Below are positions 1 to 9,400 of a DNA stretch of 64,000 nt, piece by piece. Where the stretch lies: contig NZ_LVEG02000011.1 of the NCBI RefSeq assembly GCF_001614315.2, positions 1 through 64,000 on the forward strand, written 5' to 3'. The DNA is from Halofilum ochraceum. Lineage in GTDB: Bacteria; Pseudomonadota; Gammaproteobacteria; XJ16; Halofilaceae. The notes beneath the pieces were generated by a model. The model did no database searches. It saw only the letters and a list, made by a program, of their open reading frames with translations, and was not told where the DNA came from. Every line of letters starts with the position of its first letter. The stretch's first letter is position 1. A program made the position numbers and the translations under genes.

Positions 1-73
1 GGCCCCAGGGGGCCTGCGTCGGGTCGGCGATAATGGATTCGTTGATAATGGCTTCTGGAACAGCAGCGTTCAT
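1..73 (-). CDS. ahcY: Adenosylhomocysteinase, N-terminal fragment (cut by window edge)
   Basis: Only the first 24 codons are in the window (ATG at 73-71). They end in a Trp-Gly that matches the start of the conserved region of S-adenosylhomocysteine hydrolase, where WGR is typical. The enzyme splits SAH to adenosine and homocysteine, closing the methyl cycle that metK opens. The identity rests mainly on context: the gene follows metK on the same strand and has an SAH riboswitch in its leader. A purine-rich ribosome site (ACGGAGA) lies about 7 nt before the ATG. Confidence 0.8.
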   Translation of the reverse strand, partial: MNAAVPEAIINESIIADPTQAPWG

Positions 74-97
74 CGTGGGTCTTTCTCCGTATTTCGA

Positions 98-176
98 CGA
101 GCGCCGTTGGAACATGGGCCGGTACCCGAGCCTGGCGGTTCGCGCGGGGCGAAGGCCGTTGCAGCGCTCCTCGGGT
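98..176 (-). promoter_or_regulatory. SAH riboswitch (ahcY leader)
   Basis: On the minus strand the leader contains the hallmark blocks of the SAH aptamer. GAGGAGCGCTGCAACGG lies at 172-156, CAGGCTCGG at 134-126, and AACGGCGCTC at 108-99. ACCCGAG (176-170) pairs with CTCGGGT (130-124). GAGCGC pairs with GCGCTC as the downstream pseudoknot arm. Known members turn the gene on when SAH accumulates. It sits 25 nt before the ahcY start codon, after metK, so it can control ahcY separately from metK. Confidence 0.9.
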
Positions 177-187
177 CCGGTTGCTGC

Positions 188-215
188 GATCCGGACGGGC
201 ATTGCCGTCCGGATC
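188..215 (-). terminator. Perfect hairpin between metK and the SAH riboswitch
   Basis: GATCCGGACGG and CCGTCCGGATC form a perfect 11-bp stem with a 6-nt loop, 47 nt past the metK stop. No run of U follows on the minus strand, so it is either a weak or Rho-assisted terminator or an mRNA-stabilising stem. Its place between metK and the riboswitch suggests a boundary between metK and ahcY transcription. That is inference. Confidence 0.35.
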
Positions 216-262
216 CTTTGTGGCGACGGCGACGTTCAGACGTCCCCTGTCGCCTGTTCGGT

Positions 263-1441
263 TCAGGCCGTGGCCGGGATGTCGGCGGCCTCGCGCAGGA
301 CGGCCGCCTTGTCCGTGTGCTCCCAGGGCAGATCCACGTCCTCGCGGCCGAAATGCCCGTAGGTCGCCGTCTGCGCGTAGATCGGGTGACGCAGATCCAG
401 CATCTTGATCAGGCCGTACGGGCGCAGATCGAAGTGCTCGCGCACCAGCGCCTCGATGCGCCGGTCGTCGATGGCGCCCGTGCCAAAGGTATCGACACTG
501 ACCGAGGTCGGCTCGGCCACGCCGATGGCATACGAGACCTGGATCTCGCAGCGCTCGGCGAGACCCGCCGCCACGATGTTCTTGGCCACGTAGCGCCCGG
601 CGTAGGTTGCCGAGCGGTCCACCTTGGACGGGTCCTTGCCCGACATCGCGCCGCCGCCGTGGCGTGCCATGCCGCCGTACGTGTCGACGATGATCTTGCG
701 GCCCGTGAGGCCGCAGTCGCCCACCGGACCGCCGATGACGAAGCTGCCGGTCGGGTTGATGTGAATCTTCTCCGCCGGCGTCGAGGCCAGCCACTCCGCG
801 GGCAGGGTGGGCTTGATGATGTGCTCCATCACCGCCTCGTGCAGGTCCTTCTGCGAGATGTCTTCACTGTGCTGCGTCGAGAGGACCACCGCGTCGATGC
901 CCACCGGGCGCCCCTCGCGGTAGCGGAACGTGATCTGGCTCTTGGCGTCCGGGCGCAGCCAGTCGAGCTCGCCCGATTTGCGCACCTCGGACTGGCGCCG
1001 CACGAGCCGATGGGCGTAGGTGATCGGCGCCGGCATCAGGACGTCCGTCTCGTTCGAGGCGTAGCCGAACATCAGGCCCTGGTCGCCCGCGCCCTGGTCC
1101 TCGGGCTTGGCGCGGTTGACGCCCTGGGCGATGTCGGGCGACTGCTTGCCGATGGCGTTGAGGACCGCGCAGGTGTTGCCGTCGAAGCCCATGTCGGAAC
1201 TCGTGTAGCCGACATCGCGCACGGTCTGGCGCACGACCTCTTCCAGGTCGACCCAGGCGGTGGTCGTCACCTCACCGGCGACCAGTACCATCCCGGTCTT
1301 GATCAGGGTCTCGCAGGCGACCTTGCCGTGCGGATCCTGGCGGATGATCTCATCGAGTACGCGGTCCGAGATCTGGTCCGCGATCTTGTCCGGATGGCCT
1401 TCCGAAACCGATTCCGAGGTAAACAGGTAGTCGCTGCTCAT
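263..1441 (-). CDS. metK: S-adenosylmethionine synthetase
   Basis: Makes S-adenosylmethionine from methionine and ATP in the cytosol. The 392-residue length is normal. Family signatures are present: GHPDK at residues 15-19, [12 protein letters not shown] at 117-128 and the glycine-rich [10 protein letters not shown] loop at 261-270. The ATG at 1441 is preceded by an AGGAAGAG ribosome site. It is followed by a hairpin, the SAH riboswitch and ahcY, so SAM synthesis and SAH removal are linked. The 116-nt gap upstream separates it from dnaG. Confidence 0.98.
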   Translation of the reverse strand: MSSDYLFTSESVSEGHPDKIADQISDRVLDEIIRQDPHGKVACETLIKTGMVLVAGEVTTTAWVDLEEVVRQTVRDVGYTSSDMGFDGNTCAVLNAIGKQSPDIAQGVNRAKPEDQGAGDQGLMFGYASNETDVLMPAPITYAHRLVRRQSEVRKSGELDWLRPDAKSQITFRYREGRPVGIDAVVLSTQHSEDISQKDLHEAVMEHIIKPTLPAEWLASTPAEKIHINPTGSFVIGGPVGDCGLTGRKIIVDTYGGMARHGGGAMSGKDPSKVDRSATYAGRYVAKNIVAAGLAERCEIQVSYAIGVAEPTSVSVDTFGTGAIDDRRIEALVREHFDLRPYGLIKMLDLRHPIYAQTATYGHFGREDVDLPWEHTDKAAVLREAADIPATA

Positions 1442-1557
1442 GGTCTCAAACTCTTCCTGGTCGGGCCGGCGCGTGGACCGGTGCGGGAGTTGCTGTCAAA
1501 CGCAAAGATCAGCCGCGCATTGTCAAGTGTCCGGCGGGTTGTGTCCAGCCGGCGGCC

Positions 1558-3315
1558 TCAACGCGCGCTCATCAGCGTCTGCAGTTCCCGCTTCTCGTCG
1601 GCGCTCAGTGTGCGTTCCCGGGCCGCTTCGAGCAGGGCGCCGCGGCGGGCGCGACGAACCTGTTCGCCCAGGCGCTCGAGCGTATCGTCGAACTCGCGCG
1701 CCAGGGCCTGATCGCGGTCGCTCTCGGCGTCGGTGGCGAAGGGCCAGGACGCCAGTCGCTCCAGGTGCTTCTGCTCCGAGGTGTCGCGATACGCCTCGAT
1801 GAGGCGGGCGGTGGTGACATCGGGCGTGGCCCGGATGCGTTCGCGCAGATCGGCCAGCAGTCGGCTGCCGGGTTGATCGGCAGCGAGCGCTGGATGGTCA
1901 TCCGGCAGGCGTTCGGCGAGTCGCGGGTTCTGAATGAGCAGACCGATCGCGGTACGCATCGGGGTCATGCGGATGCCGCTGGCCGCGCGTCGCCGGGGTC
2001 CTTCGCTTCGTTCCGGGGCGCGCTTCGATCCGGCGTCGCCGGTCATGTCGGCCCGCAGCCGTTCCGGCGACAGACCGACCTGTGCCGCCAGGCGGTCGAT
2101 GAGGAGGTCGTGATACACGCCCGCGGGCATGGTCTTCAGCAGGGGGGCCGCTTCGGATGCCAACTGGGCGCGGCCGCCGACGCTGGTGGTGTCGATCCCG
2201 GCGCGTAGCCGTTCGATCAGGAAATCGGCCAGCGGTTTGGCCTGCGCGAGGCGGTCCTCGAAGGCCGCGCGGCCCTCGGCCCGGACCATGCTGTCCGGGT
2301 CTTCCCCTTCGGGCAGGAACAGGAATCGCGCCTCGCGGCCGTCGGTCAGCACGGGCAGCGTGTGGGTCATGGCGCGCCAGGCCGCCTGCCGTCCCGCTTC
2401 ATCGCCGTCGAAACAGAACACGATCTCGCGCGTGACGGAGAACAGGCGCTCGGCATGGGCCTGGCCCGTCGACGTACCGAGGGTGGCGACCGCGTAATCG
2501 ATGCCGTGCTCGGCGAGCACGATGACATCCATGTAGCCCTCGACGACGACCAGCCGTTCGGGGTCGCGGCGCGCGCGGCGCGCCTCGTAAAGGCCGTACA
2601 GCTCCCGCCCCTTGTGGAATACCGGCGTTTCGGGAGAATTCAGGTACTTGGGCGTGCCGTCGTCGAGGACCCGGCCACCGAAGGCGATCGTACGCCCGCG
2701 GCGGTCCCGGATCGGATACATGACCCGGCCGCGAAAGCGGTCATAGGTGCGGTTGGCATCGTTGCGGTTGACCAGCCCCGCGCGCAGCAGATCGTCCAGC
2801 GAGCCCGCGTTGGCCTCGTCGATCAGGTGACTCCAGCCCGGTGGGGCGTAGCCGAGGCCGAAGCGTTTCGCCGTGGCACCGGAGATACCGCGCTGGCGCA
2901 GGTACTCGATGGCCTCGTTGGCCTGGCGGAGTTGGCCCTGGTAGAACCGGTCGGCGGCGGCGAGTGCCGCATAGAGCCGCTCGAGCCCTTCGTCCTCGCC
3001 GGCGCGTCCGCCGCCGCTGCGCGGCACCTCGATACCGAGTTCGGAGGCGAGGGTTTCCACGGCCTCGACGAACTCCACCCGGTCGTACTCCATGACGAAC
3101 CCGAGCGCTGAACCGCCCGCCCCGCAGCCGAAACAGTAGTAGAACTGCTTCGTCGGGCTGACCGTGAACGAGGGCGTCTTCTCCTCGTGGAAGGGGCAGC
3201 AGGCGACATGATTGCTGCCCTGTTTCTTCAGGGGGACGCGAGCGTCCACCACGTCGACGATATCGACGCGGGCAAGCAGGTCATCGATGAACGACTGCGG
3301 GATGCGACCCGCCAT
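1558..3315 (-). CDS. dnaG: DNA primase
   Basis: Synthesises RNA primers for replication and binds DnaB helicase through its C-terminus. Length is 585 residues, typical for the family. The N-terminal CHC2 zinc finger is visible (C40-x2-H43 and C61-x2-C64), followed by the primase catalytic core and a TOPRIM region with the acidic VVVEGYMDV and FCFDGDEAG segments. In most gammaproteobacteria it lies in rpsU-(yqeY)-dnaG-rpoD. Here rpsU-yqeY are 13 kb away on the same strand and rpoD does not follow; metK does. A GGGG stretch 6 nt before the ATG is the likely ribosome site. Confidence 0.97.
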   Translation of the reverse strand: MAGRIPQSFIDDLLARVDIVDVVDARVPLKKQGSNHVACCPFHEEKTPSFTVSPTKQFYYCFGCGAGGSALGFVMEYDRVEFVEAVETLASELGIEVPRSGGGRAGEDEGLERLYAALAAADRFYQGQLRQANEAIEYLRQRGISGATAKRFGLGYAPPGWSHLIDEANAGSLDDLLRAGLVNRNDANRTYDRFRGRVMYPIRDRRGRTIAFGGRVLDDGTPKYLNSPETPVFHKGRELYGLYEARRARRDPERLVVVEGYMDVIVLAEHGIDYAVATLGTSTGQAHAERLFSVTREIVFCFDGDEAGRQAAWRAMTHTLPVLTDGREARFLFLPEGEDPDSMVRAEGRAAFEDRLAQAKPLADFLIERLRAGIDTTSVGGRAQLASEAAPLLKTMPAGVYHDLLIDRLAAQVGLSPERLRADMTGDAGSKRAPERSEGPRRRAASGIRMTPMRTAIGLLIQNPRLAERLPDDHPALAADQPGSRLLADLRERIRATPDVTTARLIEAYRDTSEQKHLERLASWPFATDAESDRDQALAREFDDTLERLGEQVRRARRGALLEAARERTLSADEKRELQTLMSAR

Positions 3316-3416
3316 GGTGACCCCGGTTCTGGAGAAAGGAGAAGGCCGTGCCGCAGTGTACTGCCGCGCGTACCCAACAGGCCACAGGCAGGCGCCGCGC
3401 GGTCACGGGGTTCGGG

Positions 3417-4283
3417 TCAGTCGCCGAACCGCTGGTTCAGCAGGCCCGCGGCGGCCGCTTCGATCGCGCGGGGCAGGCCTTCACCGGCTTCCGCGATCCG
3501 ATCGAGATCGTCGTCATCGAGGGGCAGTTCACTCTCCAGCCCGGCAGCGCGCAGTCGCTGTTCGATATAGGGGCCGATCCGCTGGCGTTGCATGGGCCGA
3601 ACGGCGGTGGCCACGATCCGTCCCGCGTCGAGCTGGCGCGACTGCAGGTTGGCGACACGCAGCTCGAAACGGGAGGAGGCGGCGAGCAGGATCCGGAAAC
3701 GACCGCCGAGGGCCGTCTTGAGGCTGTCGTGCGCGGCCAGCAGGTGATTCAGTTCCTCGTCGCCCAGGGCGTCGGCATCATCGATAACGAGCACGGCCGG
3801 ACACCCGTCCGCGACCACCGAGCGCAGTTGTCGGGCGAGTTCGCGGAAGCACTCGCTGAGGTCCTCCGGGACCGGCCGCACCAGTACCCGGAGCATATCG
3901 ATGATCGTGCGCTCCGCCGTCAGGGAAGACGCACCGCGAACGACGAAGAAGTGGTAATCGGCGGCATGCTGGGTCATCAACTGGATCAGGAGCGAGGTCT
4001 TGCCGGATCCGGCCTCCCCCTTGAGCAGGGGCACCATTTCGCCGCTGCGAAGCTGATCCGCCAGCGCGTTGACCTGCATCTCTACCGCATGATCGACGAA
4101 CAGCGCGTCGGGCGCGGTCTGTTCGGGGAACGGCTGGCGATCGAGGCCGAGGGCGAACCGGGCACCCGCGTCGAGTGTCCGGTCGCCGTCGGCTGCGGCC
4201 TCCGCGAGGTCGAGGGTGTCACCCTCTCCCGGGAGCAGGCGCGCCACGAGGTCGCGCAGGGAACGGCCGGTACCCGCGGTCAT
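3417..4283 (-). CDS. DamX/ExeA-like AAA ATPase without SPOR domain
   Basis: A 288-residue ATPase with Walker A GEAGSGKTS near residue 92 and Walker B VLVIDDAD near residue 166, as in the N-terminal AAA part of DamX and in the ExeA/MshM secretion ATPases. It occupies the damX position right after aroB, with which it shares an ATGA stop/start overlap. E. coli DamX is a membrane protein with a peptidoglycan-binding SPOR domain. This protein has neither a predicted membrane segment nor a SPOR tail and stops after the ATPase. It may serve pilus secretin assembly rather than division; that is inference from context. Confidence 0.8.
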   Translation of the reverse strand: MTAGTGRSLRDLVARLLPGEGDTLDLAEAAADGDRTLDAGARFALGLDRQPFPEQTAPDALFVDHAVEMQVNALADQLRSGEMVPLLKGEAGSGKTSLLIQLMTQHAADYHFFVVRGASSLTAERTIIDMLRVLVRPVPEDLSECFRELARQLRSVVADGCPAVLVIDDADALGDEELNHLLAAHDSLKTALGGRFRILLAASSRFELRVANLQSRQLDAGRIVATAVRPMQRQRIGPYIEQRLRAAGLESELPLDDDDLDRIAEAGEGLPRAIEAAAAGLLNQRFGD

Positions 4284-5386
4284 GCTTCTGGTGCCCCCGC
4301 GTCCGTGGGCGTGCCGAGCTCGACCGCGAGCGCCTCCGGGGCATAGTCGTCGACAACGCGGGCGGCGCCGATCGCGTCCATAAGAACCAGGCGGATCTTC
4401 CCGTGACGCGCCTTCTTGTCGCCAGCCATCAGTTCAAGCATACGCGGACCTTCGATCGGTGGTGGCTCCGTCGGCAGGCCCGCGGCGCGAAAGATCGACT
4501 CGGTCCGCTGGCGTGCGTCCGTCGCCAGCATCCCCAGGCGTTCCGATACCCGGGCGGCCATGCACATGCCGGCGGCGATCGCTTCGCCGTGGAGCCACGA
4601 GTCGTAGCCCGTGGCGGTCTCGATCGCGTGGCCGAATGTATGGCCGAGGTTCAGCAGCGCGCGTCGATCCTGTTCGTATTCGTCCGCCGCAACGATCGCC
4701 GCCTTGTTGCGGCAGGACTGCTCGATCGCATGCCGGAGTGCAGCGGGATCGCGGGTCAGCAGTGACGCGATCGCCTGCTCGAGCCACTCGAAAAAGGGGC
4801 GGTCCGCGATCAGTCCGTACTTGATCACCTCCGCAAGTCCGGCGCGCAGCTGGCGGTCGTCAAGCGTATCCAGGGTGGCCGTGTCGGCGATCACGCAGCG
4901 GGGCTGGTGGAAGGCGCCGATCATGTTCTTGCCGCGCGGGTGGTTTACGCCGGTCTTGCCGCCGACCGAAGAGTCCACCTGGGCGAGCAGGGTGGTCGGC
5001 ACCTGTATGAACGGGATACCACGCTGGTAAATCGCGGCGGCGAAACCGGCCATATCGCCGACTACGCCGCCGCCGAGGGCGACGACCGTGGACTGGCGGT
5101 CACACCGGTTGTCCACTGCGGTGTCGAGCACGCGCTGGAGTACCTCGAGATTCTTGAAACGCTCACCATCGGGCAGTACACACTCATGGATCCGTGTTTC
5201 CCGGCCCAGAGCCTTGCGCAGACGGGCCAGCCACAGCGGCGCAACCGTCTCGTTGGTGACGACGATCACGCTCTCGCCTTCGATCCGGTCGGCGAGTGAA
5301 TCTTCCGTCAGGATATCGCGGCCGATCCGGATCGGATAACGCCTCGATCCGAGCTCGACGTCGACGGTGGTAAGGTTCATGCGCAT
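4280..5386 (-). CDS. aroB: 3-dehydroquinate synthase
   Basis: Second step of the shikimate pathway, converting DAHP to 3-dehydroquinate with NAD and a divalent metal. 368 residues, standard length. The NAD-binding GGGVVGDMAGFAA loop, the DSSVGGKTGVNHP segment and the metal-ligand region GHTFGHAIE are all present. A second ATG in frame lies at 5380 and may be the true start; neither has a strong ribosome site. It is 101 nt downstream of aroK and overlaps the following ATPase gene by 4 nt, which is the classic aroK-aroB-damX order. Confidence 0.97.
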   Translation of the reverse strand: MRMNLTTVDVELGSRRYPIRIGRDILTEDSLADRIEGESVIVVTNETVAPLWLARLRKALGRETRIHECVLPDGERFKNLEVLQRVLDTAVDNRCDRQSTVVALGGGVVGDMAGFAAAIYQRGIPFIQVPTTLLAQVDSSVGGKTGVNHPRGKNMIGAFHQPRCVIADTATLDTLDDRQLRAGLAEVIKYGLIADRPFFEWLEQAIASLLTRDPAALRHAIEQSCRNKAAIVAADEYEQDRRALLNLGHTFGHAIETATGYDSWLHGEAIAAGMCMAARVSERLGMLATDARQRTESIFRAAGLPTEPPPIEGPRMLELMAGDKKARHGKIRLVLMDAIGAARVVDDYAPEALAVELGTPTDAGAPEA

Positions 5387-5487
5387 GTCCGCTCAGAGAG
5401 TGACCGAATCCGCCGCATCGCCCGCTGGGCTGCGTCCGGCCGGCAATGACGCCATCACCGGGATCGCAGTGGTGAGCCCGGGTCGGT

Positions 5488-6024
5488 TCAGTCTTCGTGC
5501 GTTTGGATCCGCTGCAGCAGTCGATCGGCTGTCACTGCACTGCGGCGACCGTCGGTATCGATCACGAGCGCGGCGGCCGCCCGGTACAGCGGATCCCGCT
5601 CCCGTTGAAGGCGTTCCAGTGTAGCGCGCCGATCGCCGGCCTGCAGCAGGGGGCGGCGCTGGTCGTTGCGGGTGCGTCGCAGCTGTTCATCGACCGTCGT
5701 GGCCAGGTAGACCGTGAACCCGCGCGTCGAAAGGTGTTCCCGGTTCTCGGGGTCGAGCACCGCGCCGCCGCCGGTCGCGAGCACGATGCCGTCGCGCTGG
5801 GTCAGCTCATCGATCATGGCCCGTTCCCGTTGGCGGAATCCGGCCTCGCCCTCGAAATCGAAAATCGTCGGGATATCAACGCCTGAGCGCACCTCGATCT
5901 CCCGGTCGGAGTCCAGGAAATCGAGGCCCATGCGCCGTGCCAGCAGGCGGCCGATCGTGCTCTTGCCGGCCCCCATCGGGCCGACGAGGAATACGCGCCC
6001 GGGAGAGGAAGCGGAATCCGTCAC
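5488..6024 (-). CDS. aroK: Shikimate kinase
   Basis: Phosphorylates shikimate at the 3-hydroxyl with ATP. 178 residues with Walker A GPMGAGKS at 15-22, the DSD substrate-binding segment near residue 38, and the ATGGGAVL shikimate loop. RRPLL marks the lid region. It begins only 7 nt after the pilQ stop, so it is co-transcribed with the pilus assembly genes, as in many gammaproteobacteria. Confidence 0.97.
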   Translation of the reverse strand: MTDSASSPGRVFLVGPMGAGKSTIGRLLARRMGLDFLDSDREIEVRSGVDIPTIFDFEGEAGFRQRERAMIDELTQRDGIVLATGGGAVLDPENREHLSTRGFTVYLATTVDEQLRRTRNDQRRPLLQAGDRRATLERLQRERDPLYRAAAALVIDTDGRRSAVTADRLLQRIQTHED

Positions 6025-6031
6025 GCCGTAA

Positions 6032-8200
6032 TCAGTAATCGAGGTCGGCCTGACCCTTTACGATCTTAGGCGTAACGAACACCAGCAGTTCGCTCTTGTC
6101 GTTCTCGCGTATGGTCGACTTGAACAGTCGGCCGACCACCGGGAGATCGCTGAAGAACGGAACCCGATTGACGCTGTTGTTCTTGTCCTGCTCATAAATC
6201 CCGCCCAGGACGACCGTCTCGCCATTGTCGACCAGCACCTGCGTCTGCAGCTCCCGGGTATCGACCGACGGCACGTTGGCGAAGATCTGGCCGACCGAGT
6301 CGCGCGTGATCGCCAGGTCCATGATTACCCGATCATCCGGCGTAATCTGCGGGGTTACCGTCAGTGACAGCACGGCCTTTTTGAAGGACACGCTGGTAGC
6401 GCCACTCGAACTCGCTTCCTGATAGGGGATTTCGACACCCTGTTCGATGACCGCTTCCGACTGGTTCGCTGTAATCACCCTCGGCGTAGATATGATCTCG
6501 CCGCGCCCTTCGGCCTGCATCGCCGACAGTTCCAGTTCCAATAGACTGCCGAAAGGCAGCTCGGCCAATGCCAGCCCGATCGAGCCCGCGGGATTGGTCA
6601 CCGGGAGATTGACGTTGTAGTCACCCGTGACGGGGGTCGGATTATTGCTGATCGCGTTGCCGCTCGCGGGCGGCACCGTGCCGGAGACAGCGGCCCGCTC
6701 ATTGGTCGAGCTCCCGCTGACACCAAAGCGCACGCCCAGTTCGCGGTTGAAATCGTCGTTCGCCACCACGATGCGGGACTCGATCAGGACCTGGCGAACC
6801 GGTACGTCGAGGCGCGACACGAGCTGCCGGGCCTGCTCGAGATTGCGCGAGGTGTCGCGCACGAGCAGCGTGTTGGTGCGTTGATCCACGGTCACGCTGG
6901 CGCGGTCCGAGAGCAGGCTCGTGCCTTCGGACTGCATGATGGACGCGAGGTCCGCGGCCTTCGCGTAGTTGACCTGGATATATTCGGTCCGCAGTGGCGC
7001 AAGCTCCTGCTTCTGCTGCTCCGCCTGAAGCTCCTGTTGTTCGCGCTGGGCAATCTCCTGCTGCGGCGCGATGAAGATCACATTGCCGTTACGCCGCTGC
7101 GCGAGCCCCTCCGTCTGCAGGATAATATCCAGGGCCTGGTCCCACGGCACATTCTTCAGGCGCAGCGTCAGGGTCCCGCCGACGCTGTCACTCACCACGA
7201 CGTTCAGGCCGGTGAAATCGGCGAGCAGCTGCAGGACCGAGCGGACCTCGATGTCCTGGAAATTCAGGGAGAGCCGTTCACCCGTATACTCCGGCTTCTC
7301 CTCTTCACGCTCAGCGATCTCTTCCTCGGTAAGCGGTTTCAGTTCGACCGTGAGGCTCTTGTCCGATTGATAGGCGAGCTGCTCGTAGTCTTCGGTGCGG
7401 GGGATAATGCGGATCCGTCCGTTTTCGCCGCGCTGCATGATGTCGACGTACTGCACGGGTGTGGCGAAGTCCAGCACGTCGAGACGCCTGCGGAGCTTTT
7501 CGGGAATCCGGGTTCCGGGGAGTTCGACGACGATCTCGCCGCCCTCACGGTTGATATTCACCGGCACCTCGGGGTTGCTCAGATCCACCACGATCCGGCC
7601 CTGACCTTCTTCGCCGCGGCGGAAATTGACGTCTTCGATGCCTTTGCCGGTCGCCGAGCCGCTGGCGCCCGTATCACCGAACGGCTCGCCTGATGTCCCG
7701 CCAGTGTCCGCGGAGGCCGTGGTCGTGGTGCCGCCGCCGTCGCCGGCGGTCGCTGTTCCGCCCTGATCGCGGCCACCAATGGTGATCACGATATTGCTGC
7801 CCTCCGTGCGCGTCTGGTAGCGGGGCATCTCGGAGAGGTTGAGCACCACGCGCGTCCGACCCTTGGACTCGGCGATATTGATGGAATCGGTGACACCCGT
7901 GTCGACCGCGATGGAGCGTTTGCCGGTCCGGTTACGGGTGTCCGGCAGATCAAGGGCGATCCGGGCGGGCTCCTGGATGCTGAACGTGCGTGGGTTCGCG
8001 ACCGGTTGATCGAGTTCGAGTCGCATTTCCAGCCGGTTGCCGGGGAGTACGGAATAATCGATGGCGCGCAGGCTGTTGCCGGTTCCGGACTCTCCCTCTT
8101 CGGCCGGGGCGCCGATCGGGGCCAGCGCCAGCAGTGCCAGTGGCAGAAGCCACAGCATGCGTGGCCGGGTAGAGCGTGCGCGGCGACGAAACTCGATCAT
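6032..8200 (-). CDS. pilQ: Type IV pilus secretin
   Basis: Outer-membrane channel through which the type IV pilus leaves the cell. 722 residues: N-terminal signal peptide (about 1-33), two AMIN-type domains that bind peptidoglycan, a Ser/Gly/Thr-rich linker near 150-190, the N0/N1 secretin domains, and the C-terminal secretin barrel ending in the conserved VNRVPFFSDLPVVGRLFK region. GGAGAAGG immediately upstream supports the ATG at 8200, although a Met at residue 15 is closer to the hydrophobic core of the signal. It follows pilP by 16 nt and precedes aroK. Confidence 0.97.
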   Translation of the reverse strand: MIEFRRRARSTRPRMLWLLPLALLALAPIGAPAEEGESGTGNSLRAIDYSVLPGNRLEMRLELDQPVANPRTFSIQEPARIALDLPDTRNRTGKRSIAVDTGVTDSINIAESKGRTRVVLNLSEMPRYQTRTEGSNIVITIGGRDQGGTATAGDGGGTTTTASADTGGTSGEPFGDTGASGSATGKGIEDVNFRRGEEGQGRIVVDLSNPEVPVNINREGGEIVVELPGTRIPEKLRRRLDVLDFATPVQYVDIMQRGENGRIRIIPRTEDYEQLAYQSDKSLTVELKPLTEEEIAEREEEKPEYTGERLSLNFQDIEVRSVLQLLADFTGLNVVVSDSVGGTLTLRLKNVPWDQALDIILQTEGLAQRRNGNVIFIAPQQEIAQREQQELQAEQQKQELAPLRTEYIQVNYAKAADLASIMQSEGTSLLSDRASVTVDQRTNTLLVRDTSRNLEQARQLVSRLDVPVRQVLIESRIVVANDDFNRELGVRFGVSGSSTNERAAVSGTVPPASGNAISNNPTPVTGDYNVNLPVTNPAGSIGLALAELPFGSLLELELSAMQAEGRGEIISTPRVITANQSEAVIEQGVEIPYQEASSSGATSVSFKKAVLSLTVTPQITPDDRVIMDLAITRDSVGQIFANVPSVDTRELQTQVLVDNGETVVLGGIYEQDKNNSVNRVPFFSDLPVVGRLFKSTIRENDKSELLVFVTPKIVKGQADLDY

Positions 8201-8216
8201 GGCCTTCTCCGGGATT

Positions 8217-8765
8217 CTATTCTTCGCCGAGGCTCAGCGCGGCCTCGCGTTCCATCCAGTCGCCCTGACCGTCGGGTACGATCTCGAGCACTTCGATTCT
8301 TTCGGCCGAGAGTTCCGTGATACGGCCATAATTCTGCCCCAGGTAATTGCCCTCCTGGACGCGATGAATCACGCCTTCCGGGGATTTGACGAGGCCCCAC
8401 TCCTGATCGCCCTGGCCGAGGGTGCCCACCATTTCGAGACTGTCTAGCGGGAACTGTTCCAGTGGTTCCTTGGGGCGCGACGTGTCCGGCGCGAGACCGG
8501 AGTCCGATTCCGTCGCGGCCTGTTCCTCCGCAGTCATCCCGAACCCTTCCGACGGCCGGAACGGATCGCGCAGCTCGGTCGGATCGTAGGTGAAGCTCTC
8601 GTAGGGCTCGAACTCGGGGATTTCTTCGATCTGGCCGCCGGGGCGCTGCTTGGTTTCTTCGACATACTCGCGCAGATCCGACATGTCGTCGGAACAGCCG
8701 GCGAGCACGAGCAGCGTCAGCAATGGCAGCCATCGGGTCCGTGTCGAGCGCAGTGCCGGATTCAA
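8217..8765 (-). CDS. pilP: Type IV pilus assembly lipoprotein
   Basis: Inner-membrane lipoprotein linking the PilMNO platform to PilQ. 182 residues with a lipoprotein signal whose lipobox LAGC ends at about residue 24. The later ELRDPFRP segment and the C-terminal GLVKSPEGVIHRV beta domain are typical of PilP. Its start codon overlaps the pilO stop (ATGA), indicating translational coupling. Confidence 0.95.
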   Translation of the reverse strand: MNPALRSTRTRWLPLLTLLVLAGCSDDMSDLREYVEETKQRPGGQIEEIPEFEPYESFTYDPTELRDPFRPSEGFGMTAEEQAATESDSGLAPDTSRPKEPLEQFPLDSLEMVGTLGQGDQEWGLVKSPEGVIHRVQEGNYLGQNYGRITELSAERIEVLEIVPDGQGDWMEREAALSLGEE

Positions 8766-9400
8766 TTTCCGTTCCCCCCGCCACCTTCTTCCAGATACCG
8801 GTAGGTCTTGGCCTGGAGTTCCATCGAGAGGTCGACGTTCTCGCCGGTACCGTTGGCATTACCCGAAGGCTTGATCGCGATATCGTGCAGCGTAACGATC
8901 CGTGGCAGCGAGGCGAGGCCCGACACGAAGTTGCCGAATTCATGGTATGTGCCGGCGACGCGCAGTTTGATCGGATACTCCGCGTAGAACTCCTGCTGCC
9001 GCTCGTTTCCCGGTTCGAAGTACTTGACCTCCAGCCCCGCAGCGACGGAAGTCTGCGACAGATCGACCAGCAGGCTTTCCATGTCGGTCTCGTCGGGGAG
9101 TTGGCGCAGCATGGCGCCGAATGACTCCTCCATCTGCGCCAGCTGCTTCTTATAGGCCTCGAGATTCGCCGCGCGGCTCTGCTTTTCCTCGAAGGTCTCC
9201 CGCAGTTCCTGCTCCGTGCGCTCCGCTTTTTCGAGCGTCTCGAACTGCGGCCGCACGACGAACCAGCCGATCGCGCCCAGTATCGCGATTACCAGGGCCA
9301 GGATCACCGCGATCTGCACGGGCTTGGGGGCGGTGCCGATCTTGCGCAGGTCCTGGACATCCAGGTTGTTGAGCTTCTGGATCGCCTCACCGACGTCCAT
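8762..9400 (-). CDS. pilO: Type IV pilus inner-membrane platform protein
   Basis: Bitopic inner-membrane protein that heterodimerises with PilN in the pilus alignment complex. 212 residues: short cytoplasmic N-terminus, one membrane helix at about residues 30-50, a periplasmic coiled coil (roughly 55-110, rich in Glu/Gln/Lys) and a ferredoxin-like C-terminal domain. The start overlaps the pilN stop by one base (TGATG). Confidence 0.95.
   Translation of the reverse strand: MDVGEAIQKLNNLDVQDLRKIGTAPKPVQIAVILALVIAILGAIGWFVVRPQFETLEKAERTEQELRETFEEKQSRAANLEAYKKQLAQMEESFGAMLRQLPDETDMESLLVDLSQTSVAAGLEVKYFEPGNERQQEFYAEYPIKLRVAGTYHEFGNFVSGLASLPRIVTLHDIAIKPSGNANGTGENVDLSMELQAKTYRYLEEGGGGNGN

Noticed and set aside
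107-1711. A 534-codon open frame on the plus strand opposite metK
   Set aside because: It mirrors metK codon for codon in high-GC DNA, has no ribosome site and no recognisable domain. metK is certain.
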